From positions 1 through 9,799 of the forward strand of contig JBLRWQ010000089.1 of NCBI GenBank assembly GCA_047921175.1: a stretch of 9,799 bases of DNA, in the 5' to 3' direction. The stretch comes from T1Sed10-7 sp047921175 (GTDB lineage Bacteria > Actinomycetota > Nitriliruptoria > Nitriliruptorales > Nitriliruptoraceae). This document shows, piece by piece, positions 1 through 5,951 of the stretch. The stretch's first letter is position 1, and each line of letters begins with the position of its first letter. The notes beneath the pieces were generated by a model. The model was not told the DNA's origin. It ran no database searches and saw nothing but the letters and a program-made list of their open reading frames with translations. The translations under genes and the position numbers were made by a program.

Positions 1-347
1 TCGCCGAACTCGGCCACGAGGAAGGCGGCGGTGACCCCGAGCAGCACCGATGACGACCGCAGCGTCCCGGCCTCCTCGTCATCGTCGTCGCCGAGCAGGG
101 TCCAGACCCCGAAGCCGAGGAAGAGCAGCCCACCGCCGATCGAGATCGCCCGCTCCGGGAGCGCCGCCCCCAGGGCCGCCCCGACCAGCGTCGACAGGCC
201 CAGCATCGCGAACGCGGCGATCGCGATCCCCGCCAGCACCGGCCAGGGGCGGTAGCGGGCCGCGAACGCGATGGCGAGCAGCATGGACTTGTCCCCCAGC
301 TCCGCGAGGAACACCAGCCCGAACGCGGCGAGAAGGTCGCCGGTCAC
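1..347 (-). CDS. TMEM165/GDT1 (UPF0016) family cation transporter, N-terminal part
   Basis: A GTG start at 347 opens 115 complete codons before the left edge of the window cuts the gene. Near residue 16 the protein carries ELGDKS, which matches the ExGD(K/R)(S/T) signature of the TMEM165/GDT1 family. A second AEFG motif begins at residue 112, and the next codon (GA-) is cut by the edge, so the second signature copy of the family is probably there. Hydrophobic stretches around residues 5-30, 36-62 and 69-86 look membrane-spanning. An acidic loop (GDDDDEEAG) follows at about 86-94, separating the two repeats. Family members are membrane exporters or exchangers for Mn2+ or Ca2+; the ion here is unknown. 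The start GTGA overlaps the stop of the helicase gene upstream by 4 nt, so the two are probably translationally coupled. Family call is strong; substrate is inference. Confidence 0.9.
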   Translation of the reverse strand, partial: MTGDLLAAFGLVFLAELGDKSMLLAIAFAARYRPWPVLAGIAIAAFAMLGLSTLVGAALGAALPERAISIGGGLLFLGFGVWTLLGDDDDEEAGTLRSSSVLLGVTAAFLVAEFG

Positions 348-2629
348 ACCTTCACCAGCGGCGCGTAGGCGAGCACGAGGTGCTTGCGGCCCTCGTCGAC
401 GAAGTCGACGGTCGCCTCGGCACGCTCCCCCTCACCGGCGAGCGCGACGATCCGGCCGGCCCCGAACGTCGTGTGCAGCACGTCGTCGCCGACCCGGAAC
501 TCCGCACCGCCGATCTCCAGCACCTCGCGGTCGCGGACCCGTCGCGCCGGCGAGAACCCGGCAGCCGAGCCCCGCTCGTCGACCAGCGCCGGCGGCAGCT
601 GGTCGAGGAACCGCGACGGTGGGTTCATGCTGGTGCCGCCCCACAGGCTCCGGGTGGTGGCATGGCTGAGGTGGAGCCGGTCCTGCGCCCGGGTCATGCC
701 GACGTAGGCGAGCCGTCGCTCCTCCTCGAGCTGCGCCGGCTCCGACAGGGACCTGACGTGCGGGAAGACCCCGTCCTCCATCCCGACCAGGAACACGTAC
801 GGGTACTCGAGCCCCTTGGCGGTGTGCAGGGTCATGAGCGTGACCCGACCCTCGTCGGCACCGGGCGTGGCCCCCGCCACCTGGGTGCCTGCCACCTCGG
901 TGCCCGCCCCGCCCGACCCCACCGCCGCGCCGGTTGCCGCGACGGTCGCCGTGGCGAGCTGGTCCTGGTCGCTCACCAGCGTCACCGACTCGAGGAAGGC
1001 GGCCAGCGCCTCGGGGCCGGTCTCCTGGCCGCCCCGCTCGGCGACCTCGCTGGCCACCGAGCGCAGCTCCTGGAGGTTCTCGATGCGCCCGACGGCCTCC
1101 ACGGTGCGCTCGGCCTCGAGCTCGGCGAGGTAGCCGGTGCGGTCCAGGATCTTGGCCAGCAGGTCCGTGACCTTCAGGTCGTGCTCGAGCTCGGTGCGGA
1201 GCCCGTCGAGCAGGTCGACGAACCGGGTCACGGCGGCGACCGCGCGGGCCCCGAGCCCCTGGACCACCTCGACGTCGCGGCAGGCGGCCAGGAAGCTGAT
1301 CCCCTCCCGGCGGGCGTGCCAGTCCAGGGCCTCGATGGTGCGGTCGCCGATGCCACGCCGGGGGACGTTGACGATGCGCCGGGCGGCGACGTCGTCGTCG
1401 GGGTTGAGCAGCAGGCGTGCGTAGGCCAGGACGTCCTTGATCTCCTTGCGCTCGTAGAAGCGCACCCCACCGATGACCCGGTACGGCAGGCCGACGCGGA
1501 TGAACACGTCCTCGAGCACGCGCGACTGCGCGTTGGTGCGGTAGAAGACCGCGACGTCGTCGAAGCTGGCGCCGTGGGTGCGCAGCTTCTCCGCCTCCTC
1601 GGCGACGAAGGACGCCTCGTCGTGCTCGTCGTCGGCGCGGTAGCGGACCACGGGCTGGCCGAGCCCGCGGTCGGTCCACAGCTCCGCGCGACGCTTGACC
1701 GCACCGGGAGCGATGACCGCGTTGGCCGCGTCCAGGATCGTCTGGGTCGAGCGGTAGTTGCGGTCCAGCACGATCACCTGCGCATCCGGGTGGTCGCGCT
1801 CGAAGTCGAGGATGTTCTGGATCGTGGCGCCCCGGAAGCTGTAGACGCCCTGCTGCGGGTCGCCGACGACCATCACGTTGCGGTGCGCGCCGGCGAGCAG
1901 CTCGACGAGGTGGTACTGGGCCCGGTTGGTGTCCTGGTACTCGTCGACCATGAGGTGGCTGAAGCGGCGCTGGTAGTGCTCGAGCACCCCGTCGAACAGC
2001 TGCAGGATCGTGACGGTCTTGACGATCAGGTCGTCGAAGTCGAGCGCGTTGGCCTTGAACAGGCGGTCCTCGTAGGCCTGGTAGACCTCGGCGATCTGGA
2101 TCTGCGGCCAGGCGTCGGCGCGCTGCTTGTAGGTCTCGAAGTCGGTGAGTTCGTCCTTGGCGTGGGAGATCGCCGTCTGGATGGCCCGAGGGGTGAGCCG
2201 CTTGTCGTCGACGCCGGCGTCCTTCGCGAGCTGCGCGATCAACCGCTGCGAGTCCTGCGCGTCGTAGATCGTGAAGGAGCTCCGGTAACCGAGCCGCGGC
2301 AGTTCCTTGCGCAGGATCCGCACGCAGGCCTTGTGGAAGGTGGTCACCCACATCCGCTCGCTCAGCCGCGTGCCGAGCAGCCCCCCGACCCGCTCGGCCA
2401 TCTCGCCGGCGGCCTTGTTCGTGAAGGTGATCGCGAGCACCTCGAAGGGGCTGACCCCGTGGTCGCGGACCAGGTGGGCGAGGCGGTGGGTCAGCACCCG
2501 GGTCTTGCCCGAGCCGGCGCCGGCGACGACCAGCACGGGGCCGTCGACGGCCGTGACGGCGGCGCGCTGGGCGTCGTTCAGGCCGGCGAGCAGCGGCGAG
2601 TCGGCGGCGACGGCGGCGGGGTCGGGCAC
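344..2629 (-). CDS. pcrA: PcrA/UvrD-type ATP-dependent DNA helicase (superfamily 1A)
   Basis: This 761-residue 3'-5' DNA helicase would act in nucleotide excision repair, replication restart and clearing RNA polymerase. The SF1A motifs appear in order: Q-motif LNDAQRAAV (17-25), motif I GAGSGKT (37-43), Ia ITFTNKAAGEM (67-77), II VDEYQDTN (228-235), III GDPQQGVYSFRGA (256-268), IV LDRNYRS (288-294), V TLMTLHTAKGLEYP (597-610) and VI LAYVGMTRAQDRL (640-652). The C-terminal part (711-761, FRVGDDVLHTTFGAGRIV) resembles the Tudor-like RNA polymerase-binding domain of PcrA. Length is normal for the family. Two oddities are an Ala/Gly/Thr-rich insertion at about 556-592 just before motif V, and a motif III that departs from the usual GDxDQSIY. 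The GTG start at 2629 has AGGA (2636-2639) six nt upstream. The gene is preceded by 447 nt without a gene and overlaps the GDT1-family gene by 4 nt. Confidence 0.97.
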   Translation of the reverse strand: MPDPAAVAADSPLLAGLNDAQRAAVTAVDGPVLVVAGAGSGKTRVLTHRLAHLVRDHGVSPFEVLAITFTNKAAGEMAERVGGLLGTRLSERMWVTTFHKACVRILRKELPRLGYRSSFTIYDAQDSQRLIAQLAKDAGVDDKRLTPRAIQTAISHAKDELTDFETYKQRADAWPQIQIAEVYQAYEDRLFKANALDFDDLIVKTVTILQLFDGVLEHYQRRFSHLMVDEYQDTNRAQYHLVELLAGAHRNVMVVGDPQQGVYSFRGATIQNILDFERDHPDAQVIVLDRNYRSTQTILDAANAVIAPGAVKRRAELWTDRGLGQPVVRYRADDEHDEASFVAEEAEKLRTHGASFDDVAVFYRTNAQSRVLEDVFIRVGLPYRVIGGVRFYERKEIKDVLAYARLLLNPDDDVAARRIVNVPRRGIGDRTIEALDWHARREGISFLAACRDVEVVQGLGARAVAAVTRFVDLLDGLRTELEHDLKVTDLLAKILDRTGYLAELEAERTVEAVGRIENLQELRSVASEVAERGGQETGPEALAAFLESVTLVSDQDQLATATVAATGAAVGSGGAGTEVAGTQVAGATPGADEGRVTLMTLHTAKGLEYPYVFLVGMEDGVFPHVRSLSEPAQLEEERRLAYVGMTRAQDRLHLSHATTRSLWGGTSMNPPSRFLDQLPPALVDERGSAAGFSPARRVRDREVLEIGGAEFRVGDDVLHTTFGAGRIVALAGEGERAEATVDFVDEGRKHLVLAYAPLVKV
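855..964 (-). repeat. Low-complexity insertion in pcrA with two 15-bp repeat units
   Basis: This segment encodes residues about 556-592 of the helicase, an Ala/Gly/Thr/Val-rich stretch that PcrA relatives normally lack or keep short between domain 2B and motif V. Within it, 877-891 and 892-906 on the plus strand are two tandem 15-bp units, CCACCTGGGTGCCTG and CCACCTCGGTGCCCG, differing at two positions. They read in frame as the pentapeptides GTEVA and GTQVA. The same 15-bp family occurs in the livG tail. Confidence 0.75.
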
Positions 2630-2733
2630 GGCAGATCCTGGACCGAGGTGGCGGGTGGGCGAGCGGGCGAGCGCCTGGGGCGTCGGCGGGCCGCGATCGT
2701 GCCGGGTCCCGGCGCGAGCAGCCCGACGGGTCG

Positions 2734-2778
2734 CCCGACCGGCCCGACCGGCCCGACCGGCCCGACCGGCCCGACCGG
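2734..2778. repeat. 9-bp tandem repeat, five perfect copies of CCCGACCGG
   Basis: Five exact head-to-tail copies of CCCGACCGG (plus strand) span 45 nt about 105 nt upstream of the pcrA start, and a degenerate copy (CCCGACGGG) lies just to the left at 2722-2730. The tract is outside the pcrA reading frame as annotated. On the minus strand one frame would read Pro-Val-Gly triplets, but it has no plausible gene around it. Confidence 0.9.
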
Positions 2779-2880
2779 AGCGTACTGACCGGCTCCGACA
2801 CCGAGGTGGCCCGCCGGCCCGCGGGCTGGCAAGCGGCCCGCGGATCGGCAGGCGGCCCCACCTTGCCGAGCCAGTCGCCG

Positions 2881-2927
2881 GGTTGTGTGACGATCCGACG
2901 TCCTACAGGTCGTTCCGTCACACAACC
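2881..2927. repeat. 12-bp perfect inverted repeat with 23-nt spacer
   Basis: GGTTGTGTGACG (2881-2892) and its exact reverse complement CGTCACACAACC (2916-2927) flank 23 nt. The arms are the least GC-rich part of this intergenic region. Smaller complementary pieces (CGAC at 2896-2899 and GTCG at 2909-2912) lie in the spacer. It could be a pair of operator half-sites, a folded RNA element in the pcrA leader, or a remnant of a small inverted-repeat element. The sequence does not decide between these. Confidence 0.75.
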
Positions 2928-2973
2928 TCGGTCCGGCGCGACACCCGGAGCCCGGCCCACAGGCGCAACAGCT

Positions 2974-3000
2974 CGGAGCCCGCCACGAGGGCGGGCTCCG
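2974..3000 (-). terminator. Hairpin downstream of the DUF4870 gene (distal)
   Basis: CGGAGCCCGCC (2974-2984) pairs perfectly over 11 bp with GGCGGGCTCCG (2990-3000) around the 5-nt loop ACGAG. It lies about 75 nt past the stop of the DUF4870 gene and has no T-run on either side, as is common for intrinsic terminators of high-GC bacteria. It is the second of two hairpins in this position. Confidence 0.6.
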
Positions 3001-3033
3001 GGGGTGGGTGCGCTGGGATGACGGTGTGCTGCT

Positions 3034-3073
3034 CGTGCAGGCGGGCGTCACAGCCGCGACGCCCGCGTGCACG
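3034..3073 (-). terminator. Hairpin immediately after the DUF4870 stop codon (proximal)
   Basis: A 9-bp perfect stem, GCGGGCGTC (3041-3049) with GACGCCCGC (3058-3066), extends after one mismatch by six more pairs (CGTGCA with TGCACG), giving a 16-position stem with one mismatch and an 8-nt loop. It begins only 3 nt past the TGA at 3077-3079. The position and strength suit a terminator, although no T-run follows. Confidence 0.7.
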
Positions 3074-3076
3074 GGG

Positions 3077-3808
3077 TCAGGCGACGAAGCGGATCGTGAA
3101 CGGGTAGCGGTAGCCCTCGCCGTTGGAGGCCTTCACCGCCCCGATGATCGGGAGCACGATCCACGCCACCGCGGCGACGACCGCCAGGATCGCCAGGGCG
3201 ATGAACCCGACCCCGAACGTCAGCACGCCGACCAGGGCCGCGGGGATCGCCAGCACCGCGGACAGCACGACGACCAGCAGGACGGTGAGCTGGAAGTTCA
3301 GCGCCTCCTTGGCGTGGTGGTCCAGGAAGGGGTGCTCCTCGCGCTTGAACAGCCACACCAGCAGCGGGCCGGCGAAGCCGAAGATCGCGGCGGTCGCCAG
3401 ACCGACGACCAGGCCGCCGAGGTGGGCGCCGATGGCCCAGCCACGCAGCTCGGAGCTGAGCCCCGAGGGGTGGGGCTGCGGGGCGCCCCAGCCGGCGGCG
3501 CCGGGACCGGCAGGCGGCGGTGGGGGCGGGACCGTCCCACCGGTCGCACCGGCCGCACCGGTCGCACCGGCCGCACCGGTCGCACCGGTTGCACCGCTTG
3601 CACCGGCCGCCCAGGCCTGGCCACCGGTCGGGCCGGTGGCGCCGGCGGACGGCAGGGCACCTTGGACATCGCCAACCGGGCCGGGGGTGGCGTTCGGCGA
3701 TGCCGGGGCGTCCGGCGCGGCACCGGTGGCGGGCTGCACGGCGGTGCCGCACAGCTGGCAGGCGGGCGCGTGCTGGTCGACGATCGCGCCGCAGGTCGGG
3801 CAGGTCAT
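3077..3808 (-). CDS. Zinc-ribbon, collagen-like, DUF4870 membrane protein
   Basis: This 243-residue protein has three parts. Residues 1-22 are a short zinc ribbon (C3-x2-C6 and C17-x2-C20). Residues about 23-100 are a low-complexity linker with a Gly-Ala-Thr/Ala triplet run (about 56-91) and six prolines (94-99). Residues about 118-243 match the DUF4870 pattern, including GPLLVWLFKREEHPFLDHH and KEALNFQ. Its hydrophobic stretches near 126-154 and 164-232 are likely membrane helices. The function of DUF4870 is not established. I chose the ATG at 3808 because AGGAGG lies six nt upstream (3815-3820) and because it starts right at the zinc ribbon. An upstream ATG at 3943 would add 45 residues unlike a conserved domain. 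The gene stands alone between a hairpin-bearing gap and two terminator hairpins, so it is probably monocistronic. Confidence 0.88.
   Translation of the reverse strand: MTCPTCGAIVDQHAPACQLCGTAVQPATGAAPDAPASPNATPGPVGDVQGALPSAGATGPTGGQAWAAGASGATGATGAAGATGAAGATGGTVPPPPPPAGPGAAGWGAPQPHPSGLSSELRGWAIGAHLGGLVVGLATAAIFGFAGPLLVWLFKREEHPFLDHHAKEALNFQLTVLLVVVLSAVLAIPAALVGVLTFGVGFIALAILAVVAAVAWIVLPIIGAVKASNGEGYRYPFTIRFVA
3538..3609 (-). repeat. 9-bp tandem repeat, eight copies, coding for Gly-Ala-x triplets
   Basis: On the plus strand CACCGG(T/C)CG repeats head to tail, with six close copies at 3538-3591, one degenerate copy (CACCGCTTG, 3592-3600) and a final CACCGGCCG (3601-3609). In the DUF4870 gene it encodes a collagen-like run of Gly-Ala-Thr and Gly-Ala-Ala. 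Alternate units use T or C at the seventh position, which suggests duplication of an 18-bp double unit. Confidence 0.9.
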
Positions 3809-3814
3809 GGGGGT

Positions 3815-3820
3815 CCTCCT
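3815..3820 (-). promoter_or_regulatory. Shine-Dalgarno of the DUF4870 gene
   Basis: AGGAGG on the minus strand ends six nt before the ATG at 3808. It is one of the strongest ribosome-binding sites in the window, and it decides the start in favour of 3808 over the longer frame that begins at 3943. Confidence 0.85.
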
Positions 3821-3879
3821 CGGGTGGTGCGCCGGCCGAGGTGCCCGGGGGTGGGCGCGGCTCGGTGCAGGCTCGAGGT

Positions 3880-3913
3880 CGATGGTGGCACCACCGGTCG
3901 GCGCCCACCATCG
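3880..3913. repeat. 9-bp inverted repeat upstream of the DUF4870 gene
   Basis: CGATGGTGG (3880-3888) and CCACCATCG (3905-3913) are exact reverse complements around a 16-nt spacer. The first arm also takes part in the shorter palindrome GGTGG-CA-CCACC (3884-3895). The position, 72-105 nt upstream of the start codon, would suit an operator or a leader structure. Confidence 0.5.
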
Positions 3914-3930
3914 GGGACCCCCCGCAGCCG

Positions 3931-3959
3931 ACCCTGAGACCACCCCGGGGGGTCAGGGT
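3931..3959 (-). terminator. Possible terminator hairpin after livM
   Basis: ACCCTGA (3931-3937) pairs with TCAGGGT (3953-3959) around a 15-nt G/C-rich loop that contains a CCCC-GGGG self-complementary core. It lies 17 nt past the livM stop, at the end of the transporter operon. There is no T-run, and the 7-bp stem is modest. Confidence 0.45.
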
Positions 3960-3975
3960 GGCCGGGTGCGGGCGG

Positions 3976-5052
3976 TCAGTACCGGAACGGCCAGGCCATG
4001 AAGTAGAACTTGATGCGCAGCCAGATGCCGTACAGCCCGAGGGGCTCGACGATGAGGAAGCCTGCCACCAGGATGGCCTGGAAGGAGCTGCGCCGCTGCG
4101 CGCTGGACAGCTCCGACAGCAGCGGCAGCTCCCCGAGGAACGCGTCGGCGACCTGGCCCAGCACCACGAAGGCGATCGCACCCAGCACGGCCCCCACCAC
4201 CGTGCCGATGCCGCCGATCACGATGATCGCGATGTACTCGATCGAGATGAGCAGGTTGACGGTCGCGTCGATGGTCAGGAACTGCGCCTCCCACGCGAAC
4301 ATCGCCCCCGCGACCCCGGCCAGGAAGGACGACACCCCGAAGGCGACGTACTTCGTCCGCGCGACGTCGACGCCCATGACCGCCGCCGCAACGTCCCGGT
4401 CCCGGACCGCGGCCATGGCCCGCCCGGTGTGCGAGCGGCGCAGGTTGGTGGCGAACAGCACGGCGACGACCGCCAGCACCAGGAAGATGTAGTACTTCAG
4501 GATCGAGGAGCTCAGCGGCGTGCCCAGGATGGACACGTCCAGCGTGCTGACCGTCGGCCCGTCGAACCACCACAGCATCGGCACGGCGGTGCCGGACAGC
4601 CCCCCGGTCCACTCCGGGAACGAGCGCAGCACGTGCGCCACCAGGAACACGAGCCCGAGGGTGACGATGGCGAGGTAGAGGCCCTTGAGCCGGAGCGCGA
4701 AGGGGCCGACCGCGAGCCCGACCGCGGCCGCCAGCACCCCGGCGATCGGCACGATCAGCCAGAAGGGCAGCCCGAACGAGCCGCCGAGGATCGCGGCCGT
4801 GTAGCCACCGATGCCGATGAAGGCGGCGTGCCCGAGGCTGATCTGGCCGGTGAACCCGGTCAGGATCATCAGGCCGACGGCCCCGACCACGAAGACCAGG
4901 ATCTCGGCGCCGAGGGTGAGCCACAGCGAGCTGGCGCGCAGCGGGAACACCAGCGCGAACAGCACGGCGAGGACCACGCCGGCCTGCCGCCACCTCGATG
5001 CCAGCAGGCGCAGGTCGTCCTCGTAGCGGACGGAGAGCGGCTTGGTGGGCAT
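3976..5052 (-). CDS. livM: Branched-chain amino acid-type ABC transporter permease, LivM family
   Basis: This 358-residue integral membrane subunit would form the translocation pore with LivH. The family hallmark GQISLGHAAFIGIGGYTAA sits at 69-87. The loop that contacts the ATPase subunits is at about 210-250 (GRAMAAVRDRDVAAAVMGVD onward), and GGIGTVVGAVLGA is at 280-292. Hydrophobic segments near 24-38, 46-64, 74-92, 95-118, 125-142, 186-202, 235-255, 268-298 and 325-345 fit the usual topology. An N-terminal cytoplasmic segment of about 22 residues precedes the first helix. The ATG at 5052 directly abuts the TAG stop of livH, with GGAG (5062-5065) nine nt upstream. It is the last gene of the operon. 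Family assignment is firm; the transported substrate is not shown by the sequence and may not be a branched-chain amino acid. Confidence 0.95.
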   Translation of the reverse strand: MPTKPLSVRYEDDLRLLASRWRQAGVVLAVLFALVFPLRASSLWLTLGAEILVFVVGAVGLMILTGFTGQISLGHAAFIGIGGYTAAILGGSFGLPFWLIVPIAGVLAAAVGLAVGPFALRLKGLYLAIVTLGLVFLVAHVLRSFPEWTGGLSGTAVPMLWWFDGPTVSTLDVSILGTPLSSSILKYYIFLVLAVVAVLFATNLRRSHTGRAMAAVRDRDVAAAVMGVDVARTKYVAFGVSSFLAGVAGAMFAWEAQFLTIDATVNLLISIEYIAIIVIGGIGTVVGAVLGAIAFVVLGQVADAFLGELPLLSELSSAQRRSSFQAILVAGFLIVEPLGLYGIWLRIKFYFMAWPFRY

Positions 5053-5949
5053 CTAGACGCGCTCCACTTCTCGGGTGCCGAACAGCCCGTAGGGCTTGAC
5101 CATCAGGAAGCCGATCATGATCACGTACGGGAAGACCTGGTGGAAGTTGTTCCCGAACGCACCGAGCAGCGGGTTGACGTAGCCCTGGGCGAGCAGCTGG
5201 ACGACCCCGAGCGCGAGCCCGCCGATCACGGCCCCCAGCGGCGACTCGAGCCCGCCGATCAGCACCGCCGGGAAGGCCGCCAGCGCGATCAACCAGATGT
5301 TGCCGTCGACGATGCGGGGGAACATCCCGAGGAACACCCCGGCCAGCGCCGCCATCGCCCCGGCCATGAACCACGAGGTGGCGAACACCCGCCCGACCGG
5401 GATCCCGAGCCCGAGCGCGACCTCCTGGTCGGAGGCGGTGGCCCGCATCCCGATCCCGATCCGGCTGCGCTGGAACAGCAGGTAGAAGCCGACCAGCACG
5501 AGCGCGGTGGCACCGACGGCGGCCATGGAGTTGTAGAGCACCCGGGCACCCAGGATCTCCACCACCGAGGTGGTGTCCCACGCGGTCGGCATGCCCCGCT
5601 CGCCCCCGCCCCAGATGACGTTGATCGCGACCCGCATGAGCGCGCCGACGAAGATGGTCACGATCACGGTGACGAACACCGGCCGGCCGACCATCGGACG
5701 CAGGACCGCCCGTTCGACGCCCATCCCGACGGTGCCGGTGACCGTCATGGTCACGACCAGCGCCACGATCCACGGCAGCCCGGCGGCCACCAGCGAGATC
5801 ATCAGGAACGCGCCGAGCATCACGAACTCGCCGTGGGCGAAGTTGAACACCTGGGAGGCGCGGTAGATGACCACGAACCCCAGCGCCACGAGCGCGTAGA
5901 TCGACCCGAGGGCGAGCCCGGAGAACAGCAGCTGCAGGAAGGTCTGCAC
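5053..5949 (-). CDS. livH: Branched-chain amino acid-type ABC transporter permease, LivH family
   Basis: This is a 298-residue membrane permease, the usual length for LivH. The characteristic LivH segment VFNFAHGEFVMLGAF is at 34-48. The ATPase-contacting loop is at about 165-205 (GIGMRATASDQEVALGLGIP onward), and AFPAVLIGGLESPLGAVIGG is at 225-244. Seven to eight hydrophobic segments can be seen, the first at about 4-28. It should pair with LivM as the heterodimeric pore driven by LivF and LivG. The GTG start at 5949 lies two nt after the stop of the acyl-CoA synthetase gene. AGGAG in the end of that gene is about 11 nt upstream, longer than ideal, so translation probably depends on coupling. 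The stop TAG abuts the livM ATG. Confidence 0.95.
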   Translation of the reverse strand: MQTFLQLLFSGLALGSIYALVALGFVVIYRASQVFNFAHGEFVMLGAFLMISLVAAGLPWIVALVVTMTVTGTVGMGVERAVLRPMVGRPVFVTVIVTIFVGALMRVAINVIWGGGERGMPTAWDTTSVVEILGARVLYNSMAAVGATALVLVGFYLLFQRSRIGIGMRATASDQEVALGLGIPVGRVFATSWFMAGAMAALAGVFLGMFPRIVDGNIWLIALAAFPAVLIGGLESPLGAVIGGLALGVVQLLAQGYVNPLLGAFGNNFHQVFPYVIMIGFLMVKPYGLFGTREVERV

Positions 5950-5951
5950 GG

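Larger units (their letters stand above)
2630..3076. other. 447-nt intergenic region upstream of pcrA
   Basis: No convincing gene lies here: the frames that cross it are tails of antisense shadows and have no recognisable protein family. From left to right it holds the pcrA Shine-Dalgarno, an ACCGAGGTGGC copy (2642-2652), a 9-bp tandem repeat (2734-2778), a second ACCGAGGTGGC (2800-2810), a GC-rich palindrome GCCCGCGGGC (2817-2826), a 12-bp inverted repeat (2881-2927) and two hairpins that follow the DUF4870 gene (2974-3000 and 3034-3073). The pcrA promoter must lie in it or further upstream, but I could not identify convincing -10 and -35 boxes. Confidence 0.7.

Noticed and set aside
2734..2778. 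CRISPR-like array
   Set aside because: The repeats are 9 bp, contiguous and without spacers, and no cas gene is nearby.
50..2788. A 912-codon plus-strand open frame opposite pcrA
   Set aside because: It mirrors the pcrA codons, is full of Arg, Pro, Val, Asp and Glu without any recognisable motif, and pcrA on the other strand has every SF1 motif.
2817..2826. GCCCGCGGGC palindrome as a terminator
   Set aside because: It has no loop and sits in very GC-rich DNA, where such palindromes arise by chance.
2885..2920. Extracytoplasmic sigma factor promoter (GGAAC with a CGTC downstream on the minus strand) for pcrA
   Set aside because: The spacing to the CGTC candidates is 11 or 19 nt, neither of which fits the usual 16-17 nt, so it is not supported.
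2940..3010. tRNA gene in the GC-rich hairpin region
   Set aside because: There is no T-loop sequence like GGTTCGAATC and no cloverleaf; only a single simple stem is present.
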